A stretch of DNA of 64,000 nucleotides from Paenibacillus curdlanolyticus YK9 (GCF_000179615.1 NZ_AEDD01000001.1:661995-725994); one strand, 5' to 3'; positions 7,663 to 17,450 are shown, counted from the first letter of the stretch. Numbers and translations are program-made. Notes: generated by a model from the letters alone, not told the origin.

Positions 7663-7714
7663 AAGGATCTGCTGTCGTAAGCTGCTTGCAGCTGCGAAGG
7701 CGGATCCTTTTTTT
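7663..7714 (+). terminator. Terminator after rnjB
   Basis: AAGGATC pairs with GATCCTT across a loop containing a second small stem (GCTGCTTGCAGC), followed by seven Ts. Confidence 0.85.
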
Positions 7715-7800
7715 GCGTATAGGGGAATAATCGATGGGTTCGATACCATACTATGACGAGCCACACTTTCGTACACGTACGAAACAAAGGAGCCTATACG

Positions 7801-8550
7801 ATGAACGAAGAGTTCGCTTACATGAAATCCGAGCAGCCTGATCCCGCAGCAGACGACAAGAAAAAGGGCGCTTCCGTCGTCGAGACGATTACGCAATTCG
7901 GACAAACCTCGACACCTGCGCCAGCAGATTCCAATATTTATTGCATGACGATCATTGGTCAGGTGGAAGGGCATCTCGTGCTGCCGCCGCAAAATAAGAC
8001 GACAAAGTATGAGCATCTCATCCCGCAGCTGGTTGCAGCAGAGCAGAATCCAAAAATTGAAGGCATCCTCATCGTTCTAAATACGGTTGGGGGAGATGTA
8101 GAGGCTGGCCTAGCGATTGCTGAAATGATTTCATCGCTGACGAAACCGACTGTCACGCTCGTTCTAGGTGGAGGTCACTCGATAGGCGTTCCAATTGCAG
8201 TATCGGCGAATCGCTCATTTATTGCTGAATCAGCCACGATGACCATACACCCAATACGGTTAAATGGCCTAGTGATCGGTGTCCCGCAAACCTTCGAGTA
8301 TTTGGACAAAATGCAGGAGCGCGTCGTACGGTTCGTCACCTCACATTCGAACATTTCGGAGCAGCTGTTTAAAGAACTTATGTTCAAGACCGGCGAGCTA
8401 ACGCGAGATATTGGAACGACAGTCATTGGCGCCGATGCAGTCAAGCATGGACTAATCGATGCGGTGGGCGGGATTGGAGATGCGCTAATCGCGTTAAATG
8501 CAATGATAGATCAGCGCAAAAGCATGCCAAGCGGAGTGCTGCCATCATGA
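7801..8550 (+). CDS. tepA: ClpP-like translocation-enhancing protein
   Basis: The product belongs to the ClpP/crotonase-like serine peptidases. TepA in B. subtilis was linked to protein export and signal-peptide handling. ATG 7801 is chosen because AAGGAG stands about 9 bases upstream; an in-frame ATG at 7753 has no such site. The 249 residues contain [12 protein letters not shown] with the probable nucleophile serine and [11 protein letters not shown] with the probable histidine. The first 40 residues are polar and probably disordered. The stop overlaps the ylzJ start as ATGA, so the two genes are coupled. Confidence 0.88.
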   Translation: MNEEFAYMKSEQPDPAADDKKKGASVVETITQFGQTSTPAPADSNIYCMTIIGQVEGHLVLPPQNKTTKYEHLIPQLVAAEQNPKIEGILIVLNTVGGDVEAGLAIAEMISSLTKPTVTLVLGGGHSIGVPIAVSANRSFIAESATMTIHPIRLNGLVIGVPQTFEYLDKMQERVVRFVTSHSNISEQLFKELMFKTGELTRDIGTTVIGADAVKHGLIDAVGGIGDALIALNAMIDQRKSMPSGVLPS

Positions 8551-8771
8551 CGATTTATACAAGCATGCCACTAGAGCTCGTATTAGCGGGAATGACGGAT
8601 GACCGCGATCCGTTGGTGGAGCTGGAGCTTGACGGAGCGCTGCTGCAAATCGAGCCAGTTGCGCCTGGCATTGGCAAAGTAGTTCGGTTGATTCATGCGC
8701 CACTTCAGCAGTACTTGAATCCAAAGTACTACCCTGGTTCTCTAATCGCATATCCTGCTAGCCCGTCGTAA
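8547..8771 (+). CDS. ylzJ: YlzJ-like protein
   Basis: This small 74-residue protein starts inside the tepA stop codon (ATGA). It shows the short conserved pattern of the YlzJ family: a start like [11 protein letters not shown], a central valine- and leucine-rich strand region, and a [13 protein letters not shown] segment. The function is unknown. Placement between tepA and spoIIIE is the same as in B. subtilis, which supports the name. Its stop codon lies in the loop of the following terminator. Confidence 0.85.
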   Translation: MTIYTSMPLELVLAGMTDDRDPLVELELDGALLQIEPVAPGIGKVVRLIHAPLQQYLNPKYYPGSLIAYPASPS

Positions 8772-8786
8772 TGGACGGGCTTTTTG
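8760..8786 (+). terminator. Terminator overlapping the ylzJ stop
   Basis: AGCCCGTC and GACGGGCT form an 8-bp stem with TTTTT after it. The ylzJ TAA is in the loop, so translation to the stop could influence folding. Confidence 0.85.
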
Positions 8787-8818
8787 CTGTCTGTTCGATA
8801 GGAACAATTGTCCACCTA

Positions 8819-8827
8819 TGGTATAAT
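8819..8827 (+). promoter_or_regulatory. Extended -10 promoter for spoIIIE
   Basis: TGGTATAAT is a perfect extended -10 element (TGn-TATAAT). No good -35 is placed 17 bases upstream. Transcription would start about 15 bases before the start codon, giving a very short leader. Confidence 0.65.
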
Positions 8828-8848
8828 GATATATTAGAGGTGAGCATA

Positions 8849-11713
8849 ATGGCGAAGCGAAAACGGAAGAAACGTAAATCCATTGGCGAAAGCTTAAAGT
8901 ACGAAATATATGGCATTTTGCTCATCACAATTTCGGTAATTGCCCTTTCCGGAGAGGCTGCGGTCGGCCGCTCCTTGTCCAAGCTTTTCGGACTGTTATT
9001 AGGCAAGTTTTTCTTTGCGATCGCATTAGTTGGCATTTATGTTGGGCTAGCCGTTATGATCAAGCGCGCTTGGCCCAAGGGATGGTCAAATCGCAAAACG
9101 GGCTTGCTCGTGCTTGTACTAGCTTTAACCTTATCAAGCTCCATTGCCGAAATCGGCCGGAAGTTTGGCCCTGTATCGTCTTCGGTTGAGGTAACGTCAA
9201 GCGATATTTTGCATCAATTAGGCAGTGATTTGCAAGGAGAGCTGCTAGCGCCGGATTCTCCGAGTACCCCGGTCATGTCGCGCGATATTGCGGGGGGCTA
9301 TGTGGGGGCCGTGCAATATACGATCCTTTATGCGTTATTCGGCAAGTACGGCTCTAAGTTTCTGATGATTGTCATGTATGCGATTGCGATCATGCTCATT
9401 ACAGGTAGGTCTTATGTTGATATTGCAGACGGGGTCAGAACGAGGCTTGGCCGGCTAATTACGCTGCTCAGAGCAAAGTATGCAGGGAGAAGGCCTAGAA
9501 CAGTAGCTGTAGCAGCACGTGCGAATGCCGCAAACACTGGTCAGTCTCCAAGCTTGAGTCGTCGAACCATCGATGATTTTGATGATGATGCAGAGGATGA
9601 GGATGACGACGCGCAAGACTTCGCAGATGCGAATAAACGGAAGTCGATGTTTTTCTCTTGGATGAGGGATCAGCAGCATGATTCGAATGAGCATGCAAGC
9701 GAATCTCGCGAATGGACGATGGACCATGATGACGACGAAGAGCAGCAGCGAAAAACGCCTCTCGTTCGTATTCGTTCGAATCGAACTGCCGACCAGCCGG
9801 AAGCGCGTAAGCCTGAAGGGGATACGTTGTTAAGCCGAATGCTGCGTAGAGCGGGCAAACCTTCCGCTGACGAACGCGAGACAGACTCGGATAATGAAGC
9901 GAGGGCTCCGTTCGCGAGTTTGAATGATGAAGGGGTTGGCCGGACGGATCGACCAACATGGCCGAATCACCCGAGTGAGTTTAATGAAGATGCAGCGTTC
10001 GAGCCAGGCGCTACTGCTGGCGATGATTGGGATAATAAATATCCGGAGCAGCAAGCTGCGGCGCCAAGCGCCCGCGTATCGCCTTCTTCGCTCTCGCCAG
10101 CATTTGAGGACGGCGAAATCGATGGCGGCTCAACAGGGTTTGATGAATATGATGCTTCGGCGGACGAGCGATACCCAGAGGGGAATGCCGAATATGATGC
10201 GGATGAACCTCTAGAAGGGGGAGCACTCGTTGAAACATCGCCGAATGAGCATCCTGCGGATGCCGTTATGGCCGCTGCACCCAAGCCTAGAATATACCGT
10301 CTGCCGTCGCTTAACTTACTACTAAAACCGACTGGCGGCGTTAAAGGTTCCGATGGCGTCGATAAGCTGGACTCGCAGCGGACGCTCGAGGCAACCTTGG
10401 AAAGCTTCGGTGTGCGAGCGAAGGTGCTGGACGTTGTACAAGGACCTGCCGTAACGCGCTACGAAGTGCAGCCTGCTACTGGCGTGAAGGTTAGCCGTAT
10501 TGTCGGCTTGCAGGACGATATTGCACTAGCGCTGGCAGCCAAGGACATTCGGATGGAAGCGCCGATTCCGGGCAAGTCTGCTATCGGGATCGAAGTGCCG
10601 AATTCAGAGGTTTCCGTGGTGACGATGCGTGAAGTAATGGAGTCATCTGCATTCCAGAACTCAAACTCGAAGCTGTCCATTGCTTTCGGGCGTGACATAT
10701 CTGGACAATCAATTGTTGGCAATCTGGCGAAAATGCCTCACTTGCTCGTCGCGGGCGCTACGGGCTCGGGTAAGTCGGTTTGTATCAACGGCATTATTAC
10801 GAGCATTTTGTATAAGGCAAAGCCAGATGAAGTTAAATTTATGATGATTGACCCTAAAATGGTCGAGCTCAACATGTATAATGGAATTCCGCATTTGCTT
10901 GCTCCAGTCGTAACCGATCCACGCCGCGCTTCACTTGCGCTCAAGAAGATCGTTGTCGAGATGGAAAAACGGTACGAGTTATTTTCCAAATCAGGAACGC
11001 GGAATATCGAAGGATACAATACATTGATGGAGTCGAATCCTGCTGCGGTACTTCCATATATCGTCGTAATCGTCGATGAGCTTGCCGATTTGATGATGGT
11101 CGCAGCCAATGATGTAGAGGATGCAATTACGCGTCTTGCCCAGATGGCGCGCGCCGCGGGCATCCATTTGATCATTGCGACGCAGCGACCGTCCGTTGAC
11201 GTTATTACTGGCGTTATTAAGGCGAATATCCCGTCTCGTATCGCCTTTGGCGTTTCATCGCAAGTGGATTCCCGTACCATTCTGGATATGGCGGGCGCAG
11301 AGAAGCTGCTGGGCCGCGGGGATATGTTATTTTTGCCAGTCGGAATGTCCAAGCCAATCCGGGTTCAAGGCGCATTCCTATCCGATCCTGAGGTCGAGGC
11401 GGTTGTCGCGCATGCGAGATCGCAGGGCGAGGCTGAATATAAGCCGGAGTTAGTTCCGGAAATTGATGAGTCGAGCAACGACCCAGATGAAATTGTGGAC
11501 GAGTTGTTTGATCAAGCAGTCCAAATTGTAGTCGAGGCAAAACAAGCCTCGGTTTCCTTACTGCAACGACGAATGCGTGTCGGCTATACGCGTGCTGCGC
11601 GTTTGATCGACCAGATGGAAGCCCGAGGCGTTGTAGGCCCTTACGAGGGCAGCAAACCGCGGGAAGTGCTTATATCAGCCGACTATCCTGGAGGTCGAGT
11701 TGGCGGCCAGTAG
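8849..11713 (+). CDS. spoIIIE: DNA translocase SpoIIIE/FtsK
   Basis: The protein is a membrane-anchored hexameric ATPase that pumps the chromosome into the forespore and clears DNA from closing septa. ATG 8849 ([11 protein letters not shown]) is chosen for its AGAGGTGAG site. Of 954 residues, about 20-190 hold hydrophobic membrane segments, about 195-475 form a long acidic linker (runs such as [10 protein letters not shown]), and the motor follows with Walker A GATGSGKS near 634 and Walker B-like [11 protein letters not shown]. The C-terminal gamma domain (about 880-954, [19 protein letters not shown]) reads polar DNA sequences. The linker makes it longer than the roughly 790 residues of B. 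subtilis SpoIIIE. Locus order supports SpoIIIE over a generic FtsK. Confidence 0.94.
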   Translation: MAKRKRKKRKSIGESLKYEIYGILLITISVIALSGEAAVGRSLSKLFGLLLGKFFFAIALVGIYVGLAVMIKRAWPKGWSNRKTGLLVLVLALTLSSSIAEIGRKFGPVSSSVEVTSSDILHQLGSDLQGELLAPDSPSTPVMSRDIAGGYVGAVQYTILYALFGKYGSKFLMIVMYAIAIMLITGRSYVDIADGVRTRLGRLITLLRAKYAGRRPRTVAVAARANAANTGQSPSLSRRTIDDFDDDAEDEDDDAQDFADANKRKSMFFSWMRDQQHDSNEHASESREWTMDHDDDEEQQRKTPLVRIRSNRTADQPEARKPEGDTLLSRMLRRAGKPSADERETDSDNEARAPFASLNDEGVGRTDRPTWPNHPSEFNEDAAFEPGATAGDDWDNKYPEQQAAAPSARVSPSSLSPAFEDGEIDGGSTGFDEYDASADERYPEGNAEYDADEPLEGGALVETSPNEHPADAVMAAAPKPRIYRLPSLNLLLKPTGGVKGSDGVDKLDSQRTLEATLESFGVRAKVLDVVQGPAVTRYEVQPATGVKVSRIVGLQDDIALALAAKDIRMEAPIPGKSAIGIEVPNSEVSVVTMREVMESSAFQNSNSKLSIAFGRDISGQSIVGNLAKMPHLLVAGATGSGKSVCINGIITSILYKAKPDEVKFMMIDPKMVELNMYNGIPHLLAPVVTDPRRASLALKKIVVEMEKRYELFSKSGTRNIEGYNTLMESNPAAVLPYIVVIVDELADLMMVAANDVEDAITRLAQMARAAGIHLIIATQRPSVDVITGVIKANIPSRIAFGVSSQVDSRTILDMAGAEKLLGRGDMLFLPVGMSKPIRVQGAFLSDPEVEAVVAHARSQGEAEYKPELVPEIDESSNDPDEIVDELFDQAVQIVVEAKQASVSLLQRRMRVGYTRAARLIDQMEARGVVGPYEGSKPREVLISADYPGGRVGGQ

Positions 11714-11736
11714 TGCCTAGAATACGATATTCTGAG

Positions 11737-11766
11737 AGATCCGAAGCCTGCTTCGGATCTTTTTTT
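11737..11766 (+). terminator. Terminator after spoIIIE
   Basis: AGATCCGAAGC, a CTG loop and GCTTCGGATCT form a perfect 11-bp stem (counting the shared loop edge), followed by seven Ts. Confidence 0.92.
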
Positions 11767-11769
11767 CCG

Positions 11770-11800
11770 TGAATAGAATATCCTTCCGTTTCTCATACTA
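11770..11800 (+). promoter_or_regulatory. Sigma-G promoter for sleB
   Basis: TGAATA (11770-11775), an 18-base spacer and CATACTA (11794-11800) match the sigma-G consensus (TGMATA and CATWMTA) at every position as I recall it. The placement 61 bp before a germination hydrolase is what forespore expression would need. Confidence 0.85.
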
Positions 11801-11861
11801 GCCACAGAGTCGCTTCCAACGAAAGCGCACCAACCTGCATGAGAAAGGCAGATCTGACACT

Positions 11862-12647
11862 ATGAGAAATCGCCTGATTATGATGACCATTGTCATCGTG
11901 CTGCTGCTGTTTGGCGCATATTCGCTGCGTTACTCAGATCCAGGCAAATCTGCAGAAACGTTCAGCAGCGCGACGATCAAAATGGGCTCTTCCGGCAAGG
12001 ATGTTTATGAACTGCAAGGAAGGCTCAAGTTTCTTGGTTTTTACAGCGGCAAGGTAGACGGAAACTTCGGTACGACAACATTGAATGCAGTCAAGTGGTT
12101 TCAATGGAAATTTGGGATGACGGCAGATGGCGTAGTCGGCGCAAAATCCAAGCTTAAGCTGTGGGAAGCTTCGAAAAATTGGAAACCGACTGCAGCAGAT
12201 TTGCCGGCTCAGAACAATTCATCAGGAAGCGGCGAAAAAGCGACATCGACCGGCAACGCTCAGACGATTAGCAAATCTAATCGATTAGGCTTGTCCGCTA
12301 ATGATTTGAAAATTATGGCTAACGCTGTATACGGCGAATCTCGCGGCGAGCCCTATAACGGACAGGTAGCGGTTGCAGCGGTTATTCTAAACCGATTGAA
12401 ATCGCCTAGCTTCCCTAATTCGATATCAGGCGTTATCTTCCAGCCTGGGGCATTTACAGCGGTAGCGGATGGCCAGATCTATTTAACACCAAATGAAAAT
12501 GCCAAACGCGCGGTTCAGGATGCAGTAAACGGATGGGATCCGAGCGGCGGATGCATCTATTATTTTAACCCGGCTACTGCTACCTCCAAGTGGATCTGGA
12601 GTCGTCCGCAAGTGAAGACAATCGGCAAACATATTTTCTGCATGTAA
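11862..12647 (+). CDS. sleB: Spore cortex-lytic enzyme SleB
   Basis: SleB is a lytic transglycosylase that degrades spore cortex peptidoglycan during germination. The 261 residues start with a hydrophobic signal or anchor (residues 5-22), then a peptidoglycan-binding domain (about 40-105, SSGKDVYELQGRLKFLGFY), a Ser/Gly-rich linker, and the SleB hydrolase domain (about 150-261). The segment MANAVYGESRGEPYNGQ contains the expected catalytic glutamate. It is a single gene between two terminator-like elements, driven by a sigma-G promoter. I see no ypeB partner next to it. In B. subtilis sleB is not at this locus. Confidence 0.92.
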   Translation: MRNRLIMMTIVIVLLLFGAYSLRYSDPGKSAETFSSATIKMGSSGKDVYELQGRLKFLGFYSGKVDGNFGTTTLNAVKWFQWKFGMTADGVVGAKSKLKLWEASKNWKPTAADLPAQNNSSGSGEKATSTGNAQTISKSNRLGLSANDLKIMANAVYGESRGEPYNGQVAVAAVILNRLKSPSFPNSISGVIFQPGAFTAVADGQIYLTPNENAKRAVQDAVNGWDPSGGCIYYFNPATATSKWIWSRPQVKTIGKHIFCM

Positions 12648-12806
12648 GCTCAATAACGAAATTTGTGAACAAGAAGCAGCCCGCCGTTTCGTGCAGGTTG
12701 CTTCTGCCATTTCCAATCCGGTAGAATGGTATTGAACATCATGGCTTGGAATACATTGACTATAGTATGTAAGTGATTATGTTGGGATATGGAAGGAGCT
12801 GGCTAC

Positions 12807-14087
12807 GTGAGTTCTAGCACTTTTGAGCGGGGGCAAGTTAACCGCATTCGATTGCATGTAATGCCAACGAAACGTTTTAAGACATTTGCCATTACGTTGT
12901 ACGCAGGCATTCCGCTAGAGGAGAAGCAAGTCACATCGACGGCATTGCTGCCCTTCATCCTCCGTCGCGGTACGAGCCGGACGCCTGAAACGATTGCATT
13001 GCGGGAGCGCCTGGACGATTTGTACGGGGCCGGATTTGGTTTTGACGTATTCAAGCGCGGAGACAGCCAGTTTATCCAGTTTCGGATGGATGTTATTCAC
13101 GATCAATTCGTACAAACGAATGAATCGCTGCTGGCAGCCTCGCTCCGTTATATGGGAGAAGTGGTAACCGAACCAGCGCTTGAGAATGGCCATTTTGTAA
13201 CCAAATACGTAGATGCGGAAAAGGAAACGCTGCGCAAACGGTTGGAATCCATTATTAACGACAAGATTCGCTATGCGGCGGAACGCTGTGTTGAGGTCAT
13301 GTGCGAGGATGATCCTTATCGACTTCATGCGCTTGGCAATCGAGCGGATCTTACCAGCCTCACGGCAGACGTGCTATATGAACGTTATCATCAATGGTTG
13401 AATGAGGCGGTGTTTGACCTGTATGTTGCAGGCGATACGACGCTGGAAGAAGTGAAAACGATCGTTGAGCAATCGTTTAAGCTGCCTACCGGGGAATGCG
13501 GCGATTATGGGCTGGCACCGTTGATTTCTAACTCAAGACAACTTAAGACGGTTGTAGAGAAGATGGATGTCAAGCAAGGCAAGCTGAATCTCGGCCTTCG
13601 CACGGGCATTTCTTATGCGGATGATGATTATGCAGCATTGCTTGTGTATAACGGCGTGCTCGGCGCTTATCCGCACTCCAAGCTGTTCTTGAATGTACGG
13701 GAAAAAGCTAGTCTTGCTTATTATGCGTCATCTCGATTGGATGGGCATAAAGGCATGATGACGATTCAATCCGGCATCGAAATTGACAAATACGAGAAAG
13801 CGGTTGCGATCATCCGCGAGCAGCTGGCTGATATTGAAGCGGGCAAAATATCAGAGCTTGAAATCACCCAGACGAAAGCGATGCTGATCAATCACGTGCG
13901 CGAGATGCAGGATTCGGCATATGAGATGATTGGCTATGATTTCAATGCTGTGTTTTCCAGCAGCAAACGCACAGGCGAACAATTGATTGCGCAAGTAAAC
14001 AGCGTTACGGCAGATGACATTGTGCGCGTCGCTAAGCAGATCGAACTGGATACGATTTACTTTTTGCGTGACGGGAAGGAGGCATAA
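12807..14087 (+). CDS. ymfF: M16-like zinc peptidase homolog without HxxEH (YmfF)
   Basis: This 426-residue protein has the two-lobed fold of M16 peptidases (pitrilysin/processing peptidase) but no HxxEH motif, so it is probably non-catalytic. GTG 12807 is chosen because GGAAGGAG lies 9 bases upstream; an ATG at 12789 overlaps that site. LFLNVREKASLAYYASSRLD in the second half is the conserved R/Y substrate-contact region of the C-terminal M16 domain. It lies 5 bp from ymfH, which has an intact active site. In two-gene M16 systems one subunit is catalytic and one supports, which is the likely arrangement here. Confidence 0.88.
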   Translation: MSSSTFERGQVNRIRLHVMPTKRFKTFAITLYAGIPLEEKQVTSTALLPFILRRGTSRTPETIALRERLDDLYGAGFGFDVFKRGDSQFIQFRMDVIHDQFVQTNESLLAASLRYMGEVVTEPALENGHFVTKYVDAEKETLRKRLESIINDKIRYAAERCVEVMCEDDPYRLHALGNRADLTSLTADVLYERYHQWLNEAVFDLYVAGDTTLEEVKTIVEQSFKLPTGECGDYGLAPLISNSRQLKTVVEKMDVKQGKLNLGLRTGISYADDDYAALLVYNGVLGAYPHSKLFLNVREKASLAYYASSRLDGHKGMMTIQSGIEIDKYEKAVAIIREQLADIEAGKISELEITQTKAMLINHVREMQDSAYEMIGYDFNAVFSSSKRTGEQLIAQVNSVTADDIVRVAKQIELDTIYFLRDGKEA

Positions 14088-14092
14088 ATCGG

Positions 14093-15385
14093 ATGGAAAC
14101 TTTAGCATACCCTGGCGTACAGGAGACGTTATATCGCGAAGTTATGCCCAACGGGCTTGAGGTGTTCGTGCTTCCGAAGGAAGGCTTCCAAAAAACCTAT
14201 GCAACGTTTTCGACCAAATATGGGTCGGTTGATAACCGGTTTGCTGTCGAAGGAAAGCCGCTGGAGCGGGTACCGGACGGGATTGCCCACTTCCTAGAGC
14301 ACAAAATGTTCGAAGAGCCTACGGGCGATATTTTCGCTACGTTTTCCAATCAAGGCGCTTCAGCCAATGCGTATACAAGCTTTGACCGCACGGTCTATCT
14401 ATTCTCGGCGACCGAGCAGATCTCGGCTAATCTGGAGACGCTGATCAACTTCGTACAGCATCCTTATTTTACAGATGAGAATGTAAATAAGGAGAAGGGG
14501 ATCATTGAGCAAGAAATTCAGATGTATCAGGATAATCCGGATTGGCGCGTATACTTCGGTTTATTTGACGCGATGTACCATGCGCATCCGATCCACATTG
14601 ACATCGCTGGAACCGTAGAATCGATTTATCAGATAAGCAAGGAAACGCTGTACAGCTGCTACGAAACGTTCTATCATCCGACCAATATGATCCTGTTTGT
14701 GGTTGGCGGCGTCAATGCGCAAGAGGTATTTGATCTTGTCCGCCGTAATCAAGCAAGCAAGTCATTCCCTTCGCAAGGTCGCATTATTCGTGATTTTGAT
14801 GCGGAACCAACAGGCGTAAAAGATAAGAAGCGCGTGCTGCATTTGCCCGTATCGCTTCCTAAATGCATGTTTGGCTTGAAGGAGACCAAGGTCGGGTTTA
14901 CAGGAGAAGCTTTGCAGAAGCGAGAAGCGGTTACACGCGTCATGCTTGATACCGTGTTTGGTGCCAGCTCTCCGCTCTACCAGTCCTTGTACGATGAAGG
15001 TCTCATTTCAGACTCTTTCTCGCATGAGTATAACTCTGCGCCGGAGTATGCCTTCTCTGTTATTGGAGGCGAGACCAAAGATCCGGATGCTCTGCTGAGC
15101 CGAGTGAAGGACGCTGTCAACAAGCTGCTGGAAACAGGCATCTCGAACGAAACATTCGAGCGATCCCGTCGCAAAAAAATTGGCGGATATCTTCGCATGC
15201 TTAACTCCCCTGAAGCAATTGCAGGCGAATTTACGCGATACCGCTTCCGTGGCGGCGATCTATTTGCTCTGTTGTCGCAATATGAGCAAGTTACGCTGCA
15301 GGAGCTTAACGAGCGATTGCGCGAGCATTTTGATTGGAATCAGCTTGCGGTTTCGATCGTCGCTTCGAAGGAGCAGATCGGTTGA
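14093..15385 (+). CDS. ymfH: M16 family zinc metallopeptidase (YmfH)
   Basis: This is the catalytic partner of the preceding gene. HFLEH within GIAHFLEHKMFEEP is the inverted zinc-binding motif, and ENVNKEKGIIEQEI about 75 residues later supplies the third zinc ligand. The C-terminal M16 domain contains YQSLYDEGLISDSFS. The ATG follows GGAAGGAGG by about 10 bases. The stop overlaps the TTG start of ymfI (TTGA). The substrate is unknown; B. subtilis genes of this locus have been described only as putative processing proteases. Confidence 0.92.
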   Translation: METLAYPGVQETLYREVMPNGLEVFVLPKEGFQKTYATFSTKYGSVDNRFAVEGKPLERVPDGIAHFLEHKMFEEPTGDIFATFSNQGASANAYTSFDRTVYLFSATEQISANLETLINFVQHPYFTDENVNKEKGIIEQEIQMYQDNPDWRVYFGLFDAMYHAHPIHIDIAGTVESIYQISKETLYSCYETFYHPTNMILFVVGGVNAQEVFDLVRRNQASKSFPSQGRIIRDFDAEPTGVKDKKRVLHLPVSLPKCMFGLKETKVGFTGEALQKREAVTRVMLDTVFGASSPLYQSLYDEGLISDSFSHEYNSAPEYAFSVIGGETKDPDALLSRVKDAVNKLLETGISNETFERSRRKKIGGYLRMLNSPEAIAGEFTRYRFRGGDLFALLSQYEQVTLQELNERLREHFDWNQLAVSIVASKEQIG

Positions 15386-16131
15386 GCAAGCCGCTTCATG
15401 AAATGACGGTTCTCATTACGGGGGGAAGCCGTGGCATAGGCGCTGCTATCGCGCAGCGCTTTGCCGCGGAACGGATGAACATCGTTATTCACTATTTGCA
15501 ATCCCATGAGGCGGCCAATGAGACCGCCCGCCGCTGTATGCGTTTAGGCGCAAACGTGTCGACGATATCCGCAGATTTGCGTTCGAAGGACCAGCTTGTT
15601 CGCATGCGGGAAAAGCTGCAGGACAGAGGCATGGTACCTGATATTTTGGTAAACAACGCAGGTATCGCCCATTATGGGATGCTCGCAGACGTTTCGGAGA
15701 ACGATTGGGAGGACGTCATGTCCGTCAATCTCAAAGGCATGTTCTTGACTACGCAATTGTTTATGGAATCGATGGTACGTCAACGATTCGGGCGAATTAT
15801 TAACGTATCTTCGGTCTGGGGCATGTCAGGCGCGTCCTGCGAGGTGCTTTATTCTACAACAAAAGGCGGCATGAATGCTTTTACCAAAGCGCTTGCCAAA
15901 GAATTGGCTCCTTCAGGCGTTACGGTTAACGCGGTTGCGCCCGGCGCTGTGGACACCGTTATGCTGGATAAGCTTGATGATGGCGAAAAGCAAGCGTTGG
16001 AGCAAGAGATTCCATTGGGACGGTTTGCGCAGCCCGATGAGATCGCTTCGCTTGTCTATTTTTTGTCCTTGCCGGAATCAGCATACATAACAGGCCAGAT
16101 CATTAGCCCCAACGGCGGTTGGGTCACTTAA
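15382..16131 (+). CDS. ymfI: Short-chain dehydrogenase/reductase (YmfI)
   Basis: This is an SDR of 249 residues resembling 3-oxoacyl-ACP reductases. TTG 15382 is chosen: it follows AAGGAG by about 9 bases and overlaps the ymfH stop. TGGSRGIGAA near the N-terminus binds NAD(P), NNAGIAHYG is the next signature, INVSSVWG holds the catalytic serine, and YSTTKGG holds the Tyr and Lys. The substrate is not predictable from sequence, and it is one of the genes constantly linked to ymfFH. Fatty-acid synthesis is one possibility, but no fab genes are nearby. Confidence 0.9.
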   Translation: MSKPLHEMTVLITGGSRGIGAAIAQRFAAERMNIVIHYLQSHEAANETARRCMRLGANVSTISADLRSKDQLVRMREKLQDRGMVPDILVNNAGIAHYGMLADVSENDWEDVMSVNLKGMFLTTQLFMESMVRQRFGRIINVSSVWGMSGASCEVLYSTTKGGMNAFTKALAKELAPSGVTVNAVAPGAVDTVMLDKLDDGEKQALEQEIPLGRFAQPDEIASLVYFLSLPESAYITGQIISPNGGWVT

Positions 16132-16260
16132 CGGTATTGCTTGCCCGGGAATGAAACTTTTGTTAAACGCTATTCGTCGTATAAGTGGACGGATGAAGGC
16201 ACACACTACAAGTGTTGTTCTTTATGACGCTGAGTCAACATTTGAAGGAGGCGAACAGCC

Positions 16261-16509
16261 GTGTCAACCGTCCTTACTAACTTCGATTCGTGGAAACAAT
16301 TTTTGGCTGAACGAATGGAGCAAGGCAAGAAAATGGGCTTATCCGAGGATACGATTGCGAATCTCGCATACGAGATCGGTTCATTCCTGGACGAACGCGT
16401 CGATCCGAAAAATGACGAGCAGCGCATTTTGAAAGAAATTTGGGATGCTGGCGATGAAGAGGAACGCAAGACGCTTGCGCGCATGATGTGTAAGCTTGTG
16501 AGTCCGTAA
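16261..16509 (+). CDS. ymfJ: DUF3243 protein (YmfJ)
   Basis: This acidic, helical protein of 82 residues has a start like STVLTNFDSWKQFLAERM and a C-terminal half EEERKTLARMMCKLV, the pattern of DUF3243. Function unknown. GTG 16261 follows AAGGAGG by about 9 bases. The 129 bp upstream hold no clear gene or consensus promoter. Confidence 0.85.
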   Translation: MSTVLTNFDSWKQFLAERMEQGKKMGLSEDTIANLAYEIGSFLDERVDPKNDEQRILKEIWDAGDEEERKTLARMMCKLVSP

Positions 16510-16518
16510 CGGAATTTT

Positions 16519-16553
16519 CAGCAGAGAGGCTCCCTTCAAGGGGGCTTTTCTGC
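16519..16553 (+). terminator. Terminator after ymfJ
   Basis: GGCTCCC-TTCAA-GGGGGC forms the core stem, extended by GCAGA/TCTGC outside, with TTTT within the descending side. It is weaker than the others because the T-run is short. Confidence 0.6.
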
Positions 16554-16685
16554 GAATTCGAATGTGATTCCGCTTACTTTGCACAGAAAACATTTGAAAT
16601 ATGAAGCGCAGCACTTGCAGGAAAGTGGCGAAAATTGTAGAATTATTTTTTGTAGTACGAACGGCTCATGGGGGACGGTGGAATA

Positions 16686-17450
16686 GTGGAAACTAGACAA
16701 TGGTATATGGAATATAAGATACATAAGAATCGTCCCGGGCTTCTTGGCAACATCGCATCACTGCTCGGTATGATGAGTGTAAACATCTTAACCATTAACG
16801 GGGTTGAGGATCGCACGCGAGGCATGCTGCTGGAAACGGACGATGACGAGAAAATCGATTTGCTTAGCAAGATGCTAACGAAAATGGATTACATTACGGT
16901 CAATAAGCTTCGCCCTCCAACTTTGCTAGATATTCTCGCTGTTCGGCATGGCCGATATATCGAGCGGGATTCAGATGATAAAAAGACATTCCGTTTTACG
17001 CGCGATGAACTAGGTTTACTTGTCGACTTTTTGGGTGAAATATTCAAAAGGGATGGCAATCAGGTCATCGGACTTCGCGGCATGCCGCGTGTCGGAAAGA
17101 CGGAATCGATTATTGCAGGCAGCGTATGCTCGAATAAGCGCTGGACATTCGTGTCCTCCACGCTGCTGCGCCAGACGGTCAGAAGTCAGCTGTCAGAGGA
17201 AGAGATGAATCCGAACAGCATCTTTATTATTGATGGAATCGTGAGCACGATGCGCTCCAATGAGAAGCATTATGCGCTAATTCAAGAGCTGATGGCGATG
17301 CCTTCTACGAAGATTATTGAGCATCCTGATATTTTCGTGAAAGAGTCTCACTTTGATTACAGCACTTTTGATACGATCATTGAGCTTCGCAATACGCCGG
17401 ATGAAGAAATTTCATACGAAAAAATTACGAACGGATTCCATGATTTTTAA
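16686..17450 (+). CDS. ymfK: DUF3388 protein: ACT domain plus P-loop-like domain (YmfK)
   Basis: GTG 16686 is chosen over an ATG at 16668 because GGGGGAC stands about 10 bases before it. The 254-residue product starts with an ACT-like domain (about 1-85, with RPGLLGNIASLLGMM and NGVEDRTRGMLL). The second half contains GMPRVGKTESIIAG, which looks like a Walker A motif, and FIIDGIVS, which could be a Walker B strand. ACT domains usually bind small ligands such as amino acids. The protein therefore looks like a ligand-sensing nucleotide-binding protein, but no function is established to my knowledge. Its place between ymfJ and ymfM is as in B. subtilis. Confidence 0.85.
   Translation: METRQWYMEYKIHKNRPGLLGNIASLLGMMSVNILTINGVEDRTRGMLLETDDDEKIDLLSKMLTKMDYITVNKLRPPTLLDILAVRHGRYIERDSDDKKTFRFTRDELGLLVDFLGEIFKRDGNQVIGLRGMPRVGKTESIIAGSVCSNKRWTFVSSTLLRQTVRSQLSEEEMNPNSIFIIDGIVSTMRSNEKHYALIQELMAMPSTKIIEHPDIFVKESHFDYSTFDTIIELRNTPDEEISYEKITNGFHDF

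Noticed and set aside
7105..8016. 303-codon minus-strand frame across the end of rnjB and start of tepA
   Set aside because: It crosses a strong terminator and two genes with clear motifs; no ribosome site or homology pattern seen.
12700..12790. Promoter candidates (TTGAAC, TTGGAA, TATAGT) upstream of ymfF
   Set aside because: No pair has acceptable spacing; I could not support one.
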